Assembly: GCA_945865545.1 (NCBI GenBank)
Contig: CAMBEQ010000016.1
Coordinates: forward strand, 1-50,195
Source of the DNA: Sediminibacterium ginsengisoli
Lineage (GTDB): Bacteria; Bacteroidota; Bacteroidia; Chitinophagales; Chitinophagaceae
DNA length: 50,195 nt
Direction: 5' to 3'
Part shown: in pieces, positions 26,854-35,032 of the stretch
How the letters are laid out: each line of letters begins with the position of its first letter
Position numbering within the stretch: the stretch's first letter is position 1
Notes under the pieces: generated by a model
Told to the model about the DNA's origin: nothing
The model's input: only the letters and a program-made list of their open reading frames with translations
Database searches by the model: none
Translations under genes and position numbers: made by a program

Positions 26854-27417
26854 CTAAACAAGCCTTTGATTAATTTTGGTATCAATTAATTGAAAAAAAT
26901 CTTCAGGTTTGTAGGTTCTCCAAGCACTTATTTCCATTAATTCTATATACCTATTTAATTTGCGCAATAAAAAATCATGTTGTGCTGCGGAATGAAAATT
27001 AACTAATACGGCCCAGCCCTCTTCCTCTGAAGTTTGTTCATATAATTCTTCATAATAATCTTTATCGCCACTGTGAAAATTAAAAACACTTTCAGCAATT
27101 AATATGAATTTATAAATGCCTTCTTCCATCAACTTATCTAACACTTCTCTTTTTAGTTCCATGATATCGTTTTCGATAGCATCGTTCCATTCTCCAATCA
27201 TTTCAATAATGGCAAATTTTAATTCATAGTCAACGAATAAATTTTTTAAATATAAAGTCTTGCTGCCAAATTCATCCCATTGCGGATGAATATAATAATT
27301 ATACACTGTTTGAGAAAATTCAAATTCGCTGTAAGTGCGTCCAAAAAAAATAGATTTTGGATCTTCTTCAGCCATGTATAAATGGCGCCAATGATAATGA
27401 GGTTCAATTTCATGCAT
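26854..27417 (-). CDS. Conserved hypothetical protein, acidic, His/Tyr/Trp-rich N-terminus
   Basis: I do not recognise a functional family. From the ATG at 27417 it has 187 residues, beginning MHEIEPHYHWRHLYMAEEDPKSIFFGRTYSEFEF. A TTG two codons upstream is an alternative start but adds only two residues. There is no signal peptide or membrane segment, and the sequence is rich in Glu, Tyr and Phe with predicted alpha/beta character. It follows the BadF-type kinase gene by 21 nt on the same strand, so the two are probably co-transcribed. It resembles lineage-restricted Bacteroidota proteins of unknown role. Confidence 0.7.
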   Translation of the reverse strand: MHEIEPHYHWRHLYMAEEDPKSIFFGRTYSEFEFSQTVYNYYIHPQWDEFGSKTLYLKNLFVDYELKFAIIEMIGEWNDAIENDIMELKREVLDKLMEEGIYKFILIAESVFNFHSGDKDYYEELYEQTSEEEGWAVLVNFHSAAQHDFLLRKLNRYIELMEISAWRTYKPEDFFQLIDTKINQRLV

Positions 27418-27438
27418 ATGCAACTAGCCAGCTACGGG

Positions 27439-28287
27439 TTATTGTTTTTTGTGATACGCAATCAATCCTTCCATAGGAGATTTGATAATTTTCCCCAATT
27501 CGATTTCGTAACTTAAAGCCAATTGTTTGACAATGTCTTTGAAAGCATAAGCAATGCCACCTACAAAGTGAATGGGATGAATCCAGGATTCATTCATTTT
27601 ATTAATATGGGCAAAGAAGAAATCATTTAAGCCATCCTCGATAATATTTTCAATCATATAATGTCCTCTGTGCTCTGTTAGGAATGGGGCAAAAGAAGCG
27701 AGGGTTCTATTGGGGAAGGGGTCTTTGTAAACACTATTTAAAATAGCATCTTTGCTAAGGTTGAATTTTTTTTCAAAAGCGGCCATCAATTCTTCATCAA
27801 AAGTTTTGTACAAAAAATATTGAATTACTTTTTTCCCAAGGTAGGCTCCGCTACCTTCATCTCCCAACACATAACCTAAGCCAGGGCTGTTTTTTGTAAT
27901 CTTATTTCCATTGTAAAAACCTGTATTAGAACCAGTACCTAAAATACACACTACGCCTTTTTCTTTTTGACAACTGGCACGAGCGGCTGCTACTAAATCG
28001 GTATCAATAGAAAGTTTTGCATTTTTAAAAACAGCTTTTAACGCTTTTTTTAAGGATAGCACATTATCGGGGTTGCTTAAGCCAGTGCCATAAAAGTAAA
28101 CCGCTTCTATTTTTGAAATAGTAACCTTTTTTGCAAAAGATTTTTCTAGTAGTTCGATGATGGCTAGTGTTGATAAAAAATAAGGGCTAATGCCTATGGT
28201 ATTCACCGTAGTTTTTTGGTTATTTTGGATCAGGGTCCAATGGCATTTGGTTGCGCCGCTATCGGCAATGAGGTAATTCTTTATCAT
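27439..28287 (-). CDS. BadF/BadG-type ATPase, N-acetylglucosamine kinase-like
   Basis: ASKHA-fold kinase, 282 residues. The phosphate-1 motif is LIADSGATKCHW near the N-terminus, CILGTGSNTGFYNG is the sugar/adenosine region, and GYVLGDEGSGAYLGKK and VGGIAYAF complete the ATPase fold. Homologues include N-acetylglucosamine kinases and, in Bacteroidota, proteins likely used in cell-wall sugar recycling; the 2-hydroxyglutaryl-CoA dehydratase activators of the same family carry Fe-S ligands not seen here. Sugar-kinase activity is inferred. It is divergent from the S41 protease gene. Confidence 0.82.
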   Translation of the reverse strand: MIKNYLIADSGATKCHWTLIQNNQKTTVNTIGISPYFLSTLAIIELLEKSFAKKVTISKIEAVYFYGTGLSNPDNVLSLKKALKAVFKNAKLSIDTDLVAAARASCQKEKGVVCILGTGSNTGFYNGNKITKNSPGLGYVLGDEGSGAYLGKKVIQYFLYKTFDEELMAAFEKKFNLSKDAILNSVYKDPFPNRTLASFAPFLTEHRGHYMIENIIEDGLNDFFFAHINKMNESWIHPIHFVGGIAYAFKDIVKQLALSYEIELGKIIKSPMEGLIAYHKKQ

Positions 28288-28352
28288 AGCTTGTCACTCT
28301 TGTGTGTGAAAATAGCCATTTTAGTGTAATTTTAGCCCGAATAAAAAATAGC

Positions 28353-29924
28353 ATGCAAGAAAATAATAATCTGAATTGGGGTAAACCACTCTTCTATGGC
28401 TTTCTAGTCATCTTAGGTATTTTAATAGGTGTCTTTTTTAAAGGAAATTTTAATTTAGGATTCCTTACCAGAAATAATCAACAACCTATTCAGGAAATGA
28501 TTGAGTTGGTGCAATCCAAATATATAGATTCTGTTTCAAATGATAGCGCTGGTATTAGAGTAGCTAATTATTATCTAGCACAATTAGATCCGCATTCTGT
28601 ATATATTCCACCAGCCGACTTGAATGAAGTGAATGAGCAATTGCAACCCAATTTTAAAGGAATAGGTATTGAATTTCAACAATTCAGAGACAGTGTTTTT
28701 GTTGCTTATGTCATGAAAGAAGGCCCAGCAGATAAGGCTGGATTAAAAGTGGGAGACATTCTTTTAAAAGCCGATGACAGTATACAATTGTCAGGAAAAA
28801 AATTGAATGCCGAAGATATTAGAAATAAAATAAAAGGACCTAGTGATAGTAAAATTAAATTATTGGTAGATCGAGCTGGGGAGAAAAAATCTTTTACTGT
28901 TTCTAGGGACAATGTATCCTTATCTCCAGTGGACGCCAGTTATATGATAGATACCGTTATAGGGTATATTCGAATCAATAAATTTGCAGACAGAACGTAT
29001 GAGGCATTCATGCAAGCTTTAGAGCCTTTGTTACAAAAAGGAATGAAGTCCTTGGTGATAGATTTAAGAGGCAATGGAGGAGGTTTATTGTCGGAAGCAG
29101 TGGGTATTGCGGATGAATTATTAAGTGGCAATAAATTAATAACCTATACGGAGGGGGTGCATTCGCCTCGAGTAGATTATTTTAGTAAAAGAGAAGGATT
29201 GTTTGAGCAAGGAGGGTTAACCGTATTAATGGATGAAACTTCTGCATCAGCAAGTGAAGTATTGGCAGGCGCTTTGCAAGATTGGGATAGAGCTAGCATT
29301 GTAGGAAGACGCTCTTTTGGAAAAGGATTGGTACAACAACAATTTAAATTATCCAATGGAGGCGCATTAAGATTAACTACTGCAAAATATTATACTCCAT
29401 TAGGAAGAAATATCCAAAGACCTTATACAAAAGGTAAAGAGGAATATGAAAATGATTTTATAACCAGATTGCATGAGGATGCATTGGGTAAACAGGATTC
29501 CAGTTTTAAGGGGGATTCCTATAAAACGCCTAAAGGGCATTTGGTGTATGGAGGAGGAGGGATTTATCCAGACAAATGGGTGAATGGAAGTTCGCTTTTA
29601 ATGGATACCAGTTTTATGGTGTTGTGGGAAGATGGGTTGATCAATGATTTTGTTTTGCATTGGTATATGCAAAACAAAAAAATGATGGAGGCTCAACAAA
29701 ATCCAATTGCTTTTTTAAAACAGACAGAACAATACAATTATTGGGGTGCTTTATACAATTATGCTCCTTCGGCGCAAAAAAATAAATTGAAAACATTAGA
29801 GAAAAACAAGTTATTTGTCCAAAATCAAATCCGCGCCTTAATCGCAAGAACGAAATGGTACAAACAAGGCTTAATTGAAGTGCAAAATGCATTGGATCCT
29901 TCCTTCAAGCAAATGCTTCCATAA
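28353..29924 (+). CDS. S41 family C-terminal processing peptidase, membrane anchored
   Basis: A 523-residue periplasmic protease. An N-terminal signal anchor (about 12-30) is followed by the N-terminal helical part, a PDZ domain (about 100-185; GIGIEFQ...GPADKAGLKVGDILLKADD) and the S41 catalytic domain. The Ser-Lys dyad is S299 in ETSASASE and K324 in SFGKGLVQQ, with the expected 25-residue spacing. I chose the ATG at 28353; an upstream GTG at 28302 would add 17 residues ahead of the anchor and lies in the divergent promoter region. Family members trim exported proteins or peptidoglycan hydrolases. Confidence 0.92.
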   Translation: MQENNNLNWGKPLFYGFLVILGILIGVFFKGNFNLGFLTRNNQQPIQEMIELVQSKYIDSVSNDSAGIRVANYYLAQLDPHSVYIPPADLNEVNEQLQPNFKGIGIEFQQFRDSVFVAYVMKEGPADKAGLKVGDILLKADDSIQLSGKKLNAEDIRNKIKGPSDSKIKLLVDRAGEKKSFTVSRDNVSLSPVDASYMIDTVIGYIRINKFADRTYEAFMQALEPLLQKGMKSLVIDLRGNGGGLLSEAVGIADELLSGNKLITYTEGVHSPRVDYFSKREGLFEQGGLTVLMDETSASASEVLAGALQDWDRASIVGRRSFGKGLVQQQFKLSNGGALRLTTAKYYTPLGRNIQRPYTKGKEEYENDFITRLHEDALGKQDSSFKGDSYKTPKGHLVYGGGGIYPDKWVNGSSLLMDTSFMVLWEDGLINDFVLHWYMQNKKMMEAQQNPIAFLKQTEQYNYWGALYNYAPSAQKNKLKTLEKNKLFVQNQIRALIARTKWYKQGLIEVQNALDPSFKQMLP

Positions 29925-29928
29925 AACA

Positions 29929-29940
29929 TGATATTTATCA
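29929..29940. promoter_or_regulatory. FNR/CRP-like palindrome upstream of ccoI
   Basis: TGATATTTATCA is a TGAT-N4-ATCA dyad, the core of the FNR box TTGAT-N4-ATCAA. It is centred about 67 nt before the ccoI ATG. The wider sequence, AAC(A)TGATATTTATCAGTT, is nearly the same as a second site before ccoS. The likely binder is the CRP-type response regulator encoded at 39187-40248; this is inference. Confidence 0.55.
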
Positions 29941-30001
29941 GTTTTAATACTGACCCGACTCATTGATGTACTAATTTAATTGCTCCACTTTCGTTGTAAC
30001 C

Positions 30002-32404
30002 ATGTTACAAGAAACTTGCTATCACTGTGGGCTAAAATGTGATACGGCGATACAACTTACAGATAAATACTTTTGTTGTGATGGCTGTAAGATGGTATAT
30101 ACGCTATTAGATGAAAATGGGTTATGTCAATATTATGACTTGTCAGCAATGCCTGGTTTAAAGGCTAAGGGCCATTTTGTTTCAGATAAATACAATTACT
30201 TAGATAATTCAGCCATACAAGAGCAGCTTATTCAATTTAAATTAGGGGATCAAGCACATGTCACATTTTATTTACCTCAAATACATTGTGTAAGCTGTGT
30301 TTGGCTATTAGAACATTTGAATAAGATCAATCCTGGAATTATTCATTCTCAAACTCATTTTGAAAAAAAGGAAATAAAAATAATATACAATCCATCGATT
30401 ATTTCTTTAAAGGAATTAGTGCAATTATTGGCTTTTGTCGGGTATGAACCCGTAATACATTTAGGAGATAATGATTGGCTTAAAAAAAAGAAAGTAAATA
30501 AAAAACAATTGTATAAAATTGGCATTGCTGGATTTTGCTTTAGCAATATCATGATGCTCAGTTTTCCCGAGTATTTGTCAAATGATGTACTTGAGCTAGG
30601 TTCGCTTAGGCATTTTTTCATTTATATTAACTTAGTATTATCCTTGCCGGTTTTATTGTATAGCGCGAGTGATTTTTTTATTTCGGCCTATACAGGACTT
30701 AGACAAAAGTGGTTAAATATTGATGCGCCTATTGCGCTTGCCATAGCAGTTACTTTTAGCAGAAGTGCTTATGAAATTCTTACCCAAACAGGAGCAGGTT
30801 ATTTAGATAGTATGAGCGGCATAGTATTTTTTATGTTGGTGGGAAGATGGTTTCAGGACAAATCCTATGATTCATTTGCATTTGATAGAGATTATAATTC
30901 TTTTTTCCCTTTAGGAGTAACTGTTTTAGAAGACGGGAAAGAACTCAGTAAGCCATTATCAGATTTGGTAAAATCGGAAATTGTTTTAATCAAGTCTGAT
31001 GAAATGATTCCTGCTGATGCTGTATTGTTAACGGAGGGTGCCTTGATTGATTATAGTTTTGTGACCGGCGAAAATGCGCCCATTGCAATGCTGGTAGGGC
31101 AATTGGTATATGCAGGAGGCATTCAAAAAGGTAGGTCTATTCAATTAGAGGTAGTGAAGCCTGTAGGGCAAAGTTATATTACAGAGTTATGGAATAGCCC
31201 CTTATTAAAAACAGAAAAAAATGCAGAAAAATCATTTGTGCATCCTTGGAGTCAATATTTCACTATAATATTATTGATGATTGCAACGTTTACTGGTATT
31301 TATTGGAGTGTATATGATACGCAAAAAATATTACCTGCGGTAACAGCAGTATTAATTGTGGCTTGCCCATGTTCATTATTACTTACTGTTACTTTCACTT
31401 ATGGAAATGTGTTAAGATGGCTAGGTAAGCGAAAATTATATTGCAAAAATGCATCAGTTATTGAAGCCATTCATAAAATTGACACGATTGTTTTTGATAA
31501 AACTGGAACATTGACCAATCATGAGGATACACAATTAGAATATATAGGGGTGCCGCTAAGTGCTGCAGAGATGATTGCAGTTAAATCAATTACTAGAGAG
31601 TCTTTACATCCATTGAGTCAAATGGTGACACAATTTCTAAGTTTACAAGTGACTGAAATTACTAGTTTTCAAAAAATAGAAAATTTTATTGGTAAAGGGA
31701 CCAAAGCAACGAGTGGCCTATTTGAAATTATCATTGGGTCCTTTGCTTTTTTAAAAGCGAATGGTATTAGGCAGAATGAAGTGTATCGTGGATCTATGGT
31801 TTGTTTGGCTATTAATGGTGTGTTCAAAGGGCTATTCAAAATAAATCATACCTATCGAAATGGGATTGAATTAATGGTGGTGCAATTAAAAAATGAGGGG
31901 TATCATTTACACCTATTAAGTGGAGATCATCCTACAGAGCGAGCCAATTTACTAAAAATAATCGGGCATGATATACCCATGTTATTTGAGCAAAGCCCAG
32001 CAGATAAGTTACAGTATATACAAAATTTACAAAATAAGGGGCATTATGTAATGATGGTAGGAGATGGTTTAAATGATGCGGGAGCTTTGAAAAAAAGTAA
32101 TGTAGGAATTGCCGTCACCGATCAAACCCATTTATTTACGCCAGCAAGTGATGCCATTTTAGAAGGAAGTCAAATAAATGCATTGAGTGATTTAATTAAA
32201 TACGCGAAAAAGGCTAAACTAATTATTATATTAATTTTTATATTATCAATTATATATAATATTATTGGTATGTATTTTGCCACTAGTGCCAGGTTGTCTC
32301 CAATGGTGGCTGCTATCTTGATGCCCATCAGTTCTATTAGTATTGTGGCGCTTTCTGCTTTACTTTCTTTTCTATTTTTTAATAAAATAAGTGCAAAAAA
32401 CTGA
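30002..32404 (+). CDS. ccoI: Cu-translocating P1B-type ATPase of the cbb3 oxidase locus (CcoI/FixI-like)
   Basis: Copper-exporting ATPase needed to supply CuB to cbb3 oxidase in the membrane. The 800 residues have an N-terminal Cys-rich metal-binding domain (C6, C9, C13, C25, C26, C29), an HMA domain with C96-V-S-C99, a TGE motif at 355-357, the transmembrane CPC motif at 455-457, the phosphorylation motif D499-K-T-G-T, H536-P537, and GDGLND at 687-692. The first gene of the cco locus, it is preceded by one palindromic site, and its stop codon (32402-32404) lies inside a second one. Confidence 0.93.
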   Translation: MLQETCYHCGLKCDTAIQLTDKYFCCDGCKMVYTLLDENGLCQYYDLSAMPGLKAKGHFVSDKYNYLDNSAIQEQLIQFKLGDQAHVTFYLPQIHCVSCVWLLEHLNKINPGIIHSQTHFEKKEIKIIYNPSIISLKELVQLLAFVGYEPVIHLGDNDWLKKKKVNKKQLYKIGIAGFCFSNIMMLSFPEYLSNDVLELGSLRHFFIYINLVLSLPVLLYSASDFFISAYTGLRQKWLNIDAPIALAIAVTFSRSAYEILTQTGAGYLDSMSGIVFFMLVGRWFQDKSYDSFAFDRDYNSFFPLGVTVLEDGKELSKPLSDLVKSEIVLIKSDEMIPADAVLLTEGALIDYSFVTGENAPIAMLVGQLVYAGGIQKGRSIQLEVVKPVGQSYITELWNSPLLKTEKNAEKSFVHPWSQYFTIILLMIATFTGIYWSVYDTQKILPAVTAVLIVACPCSLLLTVTFTYGNVLRWLGKRKLYCKNASVIEAIHKIDTIVFDKTGTLTNHEDTQLEYIGVPLSAAEMIAVKSITRESLHPLSQMVTQFLSLQVTEITSFQKIENFIGKGTKATSGLFEIIIGSFAFLKANGIRQNEVYRGSMVCLAINGVFKGLFKINHTYRNGIELMVVQLKNEGYHLHLLSGDHPTERANLLKIIGHDIPMLFEQSPADKLQYIQNLQNKGHYVMMVGDGLNDAGALKKSNVGIAVTDQTHLFTPASDAILEGSQINALSDLIKYAKKAKLIIILIFILSIIYNIIGMYFATSARLSPMVAAILMPISSISIVALSALLSFLFFNKISAKN

Positions 32405-32416
32405 TATATATCAGTT
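32399..32416. promoter_or_regulatory. 18-bp perfect palindrome (FNR/CRP-like) at ccoI end, upstream of ccoS-ccoNO
   Basis: AACTGATATATATCAGTT is a perfect 18-bp palindrome with a TGAT-N4-ATCA core at 32402-32413. It contains the ccoI stop codon and is centred about 75 nt before ccoS. It shares its core and right flank with the site upstream of ccoI, and both are followed at the same distance by TGACC. This is the strongest operator candidate in the window. Confidence 0.65.
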
Positions 32417-32458
32417 CCCAATTTGACCTAAGTCATTAGATGAATTCTGCATTACTTA

Positions 32459-32466
32459 TAGATTTG
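32459..32466 (+). promoter_or_regulatory. Possible Bacteroidota -7 element for ccoS-ccoNO
   Basis: TAGATTTG fits TAnnTTTG and lies 16 nt before the ccoS ATG. If used, the upstream palindrome would be centred near -64, compatible with activation by a CRP/FNR protein. No -33 TTTG at proper spacing is seen, which would fit an activator-dependent promoter. Confidence 0.3.
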
Positions 32467-32482
32467 TTTTAAATATTTTTTA

Positions 32483-32677
32483 ATGGGCGTAATTGTCATA
32501 TTAATCATTGTAAGTGTACTAGTTGCGGGAGGCTTTTTAATAGCTTTTTTATGGTCGGTAAAAACTGGTCAAATGGATGATGATTACACACCTTCTGTAA
32601 GAATTTTATTTGATGAAAATTTTGACAGTGAAAAAAGCGGTGAGCATAAAATAAAAGTTTCCAATAAAGTAGTATAA
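32483..32677 (+). CDS. ccoS: cbb3-type oxidase assembly protein CcoS
   Basis: Small 64-residue membrane protein required for cofactor insertion into cbb3 oxidase. It has one transmembrane helix (about 3-26) followed by the family signature WSVKTGQMDDDYTPSVRILFDE, equivalent to W-x-VK-x-GQFDD...RILFDD in proteobacterial CcoS. The tail is longer and charged. It sits between ccoI and ccoNO as in many cco loci. Confidence 0.92.
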   Translation: MGVIVILIIVSVLVAGGFLIAFLWSVKTGQMDDDYTPSVRILFDENFDSEKSGEHKIKVSNKVV

Positions 32678-32705
32678 AAAATCATTAACCATTTAAATAA
32701 AACTT

Positions 32706-34823
32706 ATGCAAGTAGAAAGTTTTCAGTATGACAATAAAACGGTAAGGAATTTTGCCATTGCCACTATCATTTGGGGGGTTGTTGGAATGACGGTAGGATT
32801 ATGGGTTGCCTTACAGTTGGTTTTTCCCACTGTATTAAACTTACAGCCCTATTTTAATTTTGGTCGTCTTAGACCATTACATACCAATGCGGTTATTTTT
32901 GCATTTGTGGGTAATGCGATGTTTATGGGCGTGTATTATTCACTACAGCGTTTATTAAAAGCAAGAATGTTTAGTGATGTTTTAAGTAAAATACATTTCT
33001 GGGGCTGGCAACTAATTATTGTTGCTGCGGCCATTACGCTTCCATTGGGAATGTCTACGGCTAAAGAATATGCAGAATTAGAATGGCCCATCGATATAGC
33101 GATTACTTTAATTTGGGTTGTTTTTGGTTTTAATATGTTCGCTACCATTATTAAAAGAAGAGAACGACACTTATATGTAGCAGTTTGGTTTTATATTGCC
33201 ACATTTGTTACGGTTGCGGTATTGCACTTGGTGAACTCATTTGAATTACCTGTGACTTTATTTAAAAGTTATAGTTGGTATGCTGGTGTACAAGACGCCT
33301 TAGTACAATGGTGGTATGGACATAATGCAGTAGCTTTTTTCTTAACTACCCCATTTTTAGGGTTGATGTATTACTTTTTGCCAAAAGCAGCCAACAGGCC
33401 TGTATTCTCTTATAAATTATCCATTATACATTTTTGGGCTTTGATCTTTTTATATATATGGGCGGGCCCACACCATTTATTATATACCGCTTTACCTAAT
33501 TGGGCACAAAGCTTGGGAATTGTTTTTAGTTTCATGTTGATATTCCCGAGTTGGGGAGGTATGATTAATGGTTTATTAACCTTACGTGGTGCATGGGATA
33601 AGGTAAGAGAAGATGTGATATTGAAGTTTATGGTGGTAGCGGTTACCGCTTATGGTATGTCTACTTTTGAAGGGCCTATGTTATCCTTAAAGAGTATTAA
33701 CGCAGTAGCGCATTTTTCAGATTGGATTATTGCGCACGTGCACATAGGTGGCTTGGGATGGAACGGGATGCTAACTTTTGGAATCATCTATTGGTTGTTA
33801 CCCAGAATTTACAAAACAGAATTGTATTCTAAAAAATTAGCGAACATACATTTTTGGTTAGCCACTTTAGGAATTTTATTCTATGCAATTCCTATGTATT
33901 GGGCAGGATGGCAACAGGTTGCTATGTGGAAACAATTTACGCCTAGTGGTCAATTGAAGTATCAATTTTTAGAAACGGTTACTTATATGGCTCCTTTTTA
34001 TGCCTTGCGCGCTTTAGGGGGTGTATTGTATTTGACTGGTGCCATTATTGGAATGGTCAATTTCTTTAAAACAATTGGTCAAGGTACATTACAAGCAAAT
34101 GAAGAAGCACAAGCACCTGCTTTAGAAAAGACCTATACAAAACATAATGGAGAACATTGGCATCGTTGGATTGAGCGAAAGCCAACACCATTTTTATTAT
34201 TATCGTTAGTGGTAATATTAATTGGAGGCTTAGTTGAATTGGTACCTACTTTTTTAGTAAAATCAAACATACCAACTATTTCAAGTGTGCAACCTTATAC
34301 ACCATTAGAGTTGCAAGGAAGAGACATTTATACAAGAGAAGGTTGTTATACTTGTCACTCTCAAATGATTCGGCCTTTTAGAAGTGAAACAGAACGTTAT
34401 GGAGAATATAGTAAAGCGGGAGAGTTTATTTATGATCATCCATTCCAATGGGGAAGTAAACGTACAGGTCCAGATTTAGCTAGAGAAGGAGCGGGTAATT
34501 TAAAAAAATCAAATACCTGGCATTACAATCACTTTGAAGAGCCCAATGCAATTTCGACAGGTTCTGTGATGCCTTCCTATTCATTTTTAATTGATGATAA
34601 TTTGGATACCGCTTCCACTCCATTAAAAATTAATGCAATGCGCACTTTGGGAGTGCCCTATGCTGCGGATTATGCAAACAAGGCCAATCAGGATTTAATG
34701 ATACAGGCAAAAGGGATAGCAGATGATTTACAAAAAGATGGTATTAAGGTAGCGCCTACTAAAGAAATCATTGCATTGATAGCTTATTTACAAAGACTAG
34801 GAACGGACATCACTAAAAAATAA
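32706..34823 (+). CDS. ccoNO: cbb3-type cytochrome c oxidase, fused subunits I (CcoN) and II (CcoO)
   Basis: Catalytic core of the high-affinity proton-pumping terminal oxidase. Residues 1 to about 460 are CcoN: H59 and H346 fit low-spin haem b, H344 high-spin haem b3, H206, H256 and H257 CuB, and Y250 the cross-linked helix VII tyrosine. After a soluble linker and one membrane helix (about 494-515), residues 525-705 are CcoO with a single haem c motif C547-Y-T-C-H551. Separate genes are the rule in Proteobacteria; the fusion is known in Bacteroidota. There is no frame break between the parts. Confidence 0.95.
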   Translation: MQVESFQYDNKTVRNFAIATIIWGVVGMTVGLWVALQLVFPTVLNLQPYFNFGRLRPLHTNAVIFAFVGNAMFMGVYYSLQRLLKARMFSDVLSKIHFWGWQLIIVAAAITLPLGMSTAKEYAELEWPIDIAITLIWVVFGFNMFATIIKRRERHLYVAVWFYIATFVTVAVLHLVNSFELPVTLFKSYSWYAGVQDALVQWWYGHNAVAFFLTTPFLGLMYYFLPKAANRPVFSYKLSIIHFWALIFLYIWAGPHHLLYTALPNWAQSLGIVFSFMLIFPSWGGMINGLLTLRGAWDKVREDVILKFMVVAVTAYGMSTFEGPMLSLKSINAVAHFSDWIIAHVHIGGLGWNGMLTFGIIYWLLPRIYKTELYSKKLANIHFWLATLGILFYAIPMYWAGWQQVAMWKQFTPSGQLKYQFLETVTYMAPFYALRALGGVLYLTGAIIGMVNFFKTIGQGTLQANEEAQAPALEKTYTKHNGEHWHRWIERKPTPFLLLSLVVILIGGLVELVPTFLVKSNIPTISSVQPYTPLELQGRDIYTREGCYTCHSQMIRPFRSETERYGEYSKAGEFIYDHPFQWGSKRTGPDLAREGAGNLKKSNTWHYNHFEEPNAISTGSVMPSYSFLIDDNLDTASTPLKINAMRTLGVPYAADYANKANQDLMIQAKGIADDLQKDGIKVAPTKEIIALIAYLQRLGTDITKK

Positions 34824-34841
34824 CTCCAAAAATTTAAATCT

Positions 34842-35009
34842 ATGTACAGCTTTATAAAAAAATATACCGAAACAATGCAGGACAAAAATATTTATCCGCT
34901 TTTTTCGCTATTGGTTTTTGTGGCATTTTTTGTTGGAGTACTATGGTATGTTAAAGTGCTTGACAACAAAGAAGTGGAAGAAATTAAAAATCTACCATTA
35001 GAACAATAA
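34842..35009 (+). CDS. Short CcoQ-like membrane protein
   Basis: A 55-codon reading frame, ATG at 34842 to TAA at 35007-35009, starting MYSFIKKYTETMQDKNIYPL. It has one transmembrane helix (about 17-39) and an acidic C-terminal tail KVLDNKEVEEIKNLPLEQ. Its position between ccoNO (18 nt gap) and ccoP (23 nt gap) is that of ccoQ, whose product stabilises cbb3 oxidase. Sequence likeness to proteobacterial CcoQ is weak, so the call rests on position, size and topology. Confidence 0.75.
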   Translation: MYSFIKKYTETMQDKNIYPLFSLLVFVAFFVGVLWYVKVLDNKEVEEIKNLPLEQ

Positions 35010-35032
35010 TATAAAATCTAAAAACATTTCTT

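Noticed and set aside
28302..28352. GTG start adding 17 residues to the S41 protease
   Set aside because: The extra residues lie before the signal anchor and within the divergent promoter region; the ATG at 28353 gives a normal anchor position.
32422..32466. TTTG (32422-32425) plus TAGATTTG (32459-32466) as a complete Bacteroidota promoter
   Set aside because: The spacing is 33 bp instead of about 19-21, so only the -7 part is kept as a weak candidate.
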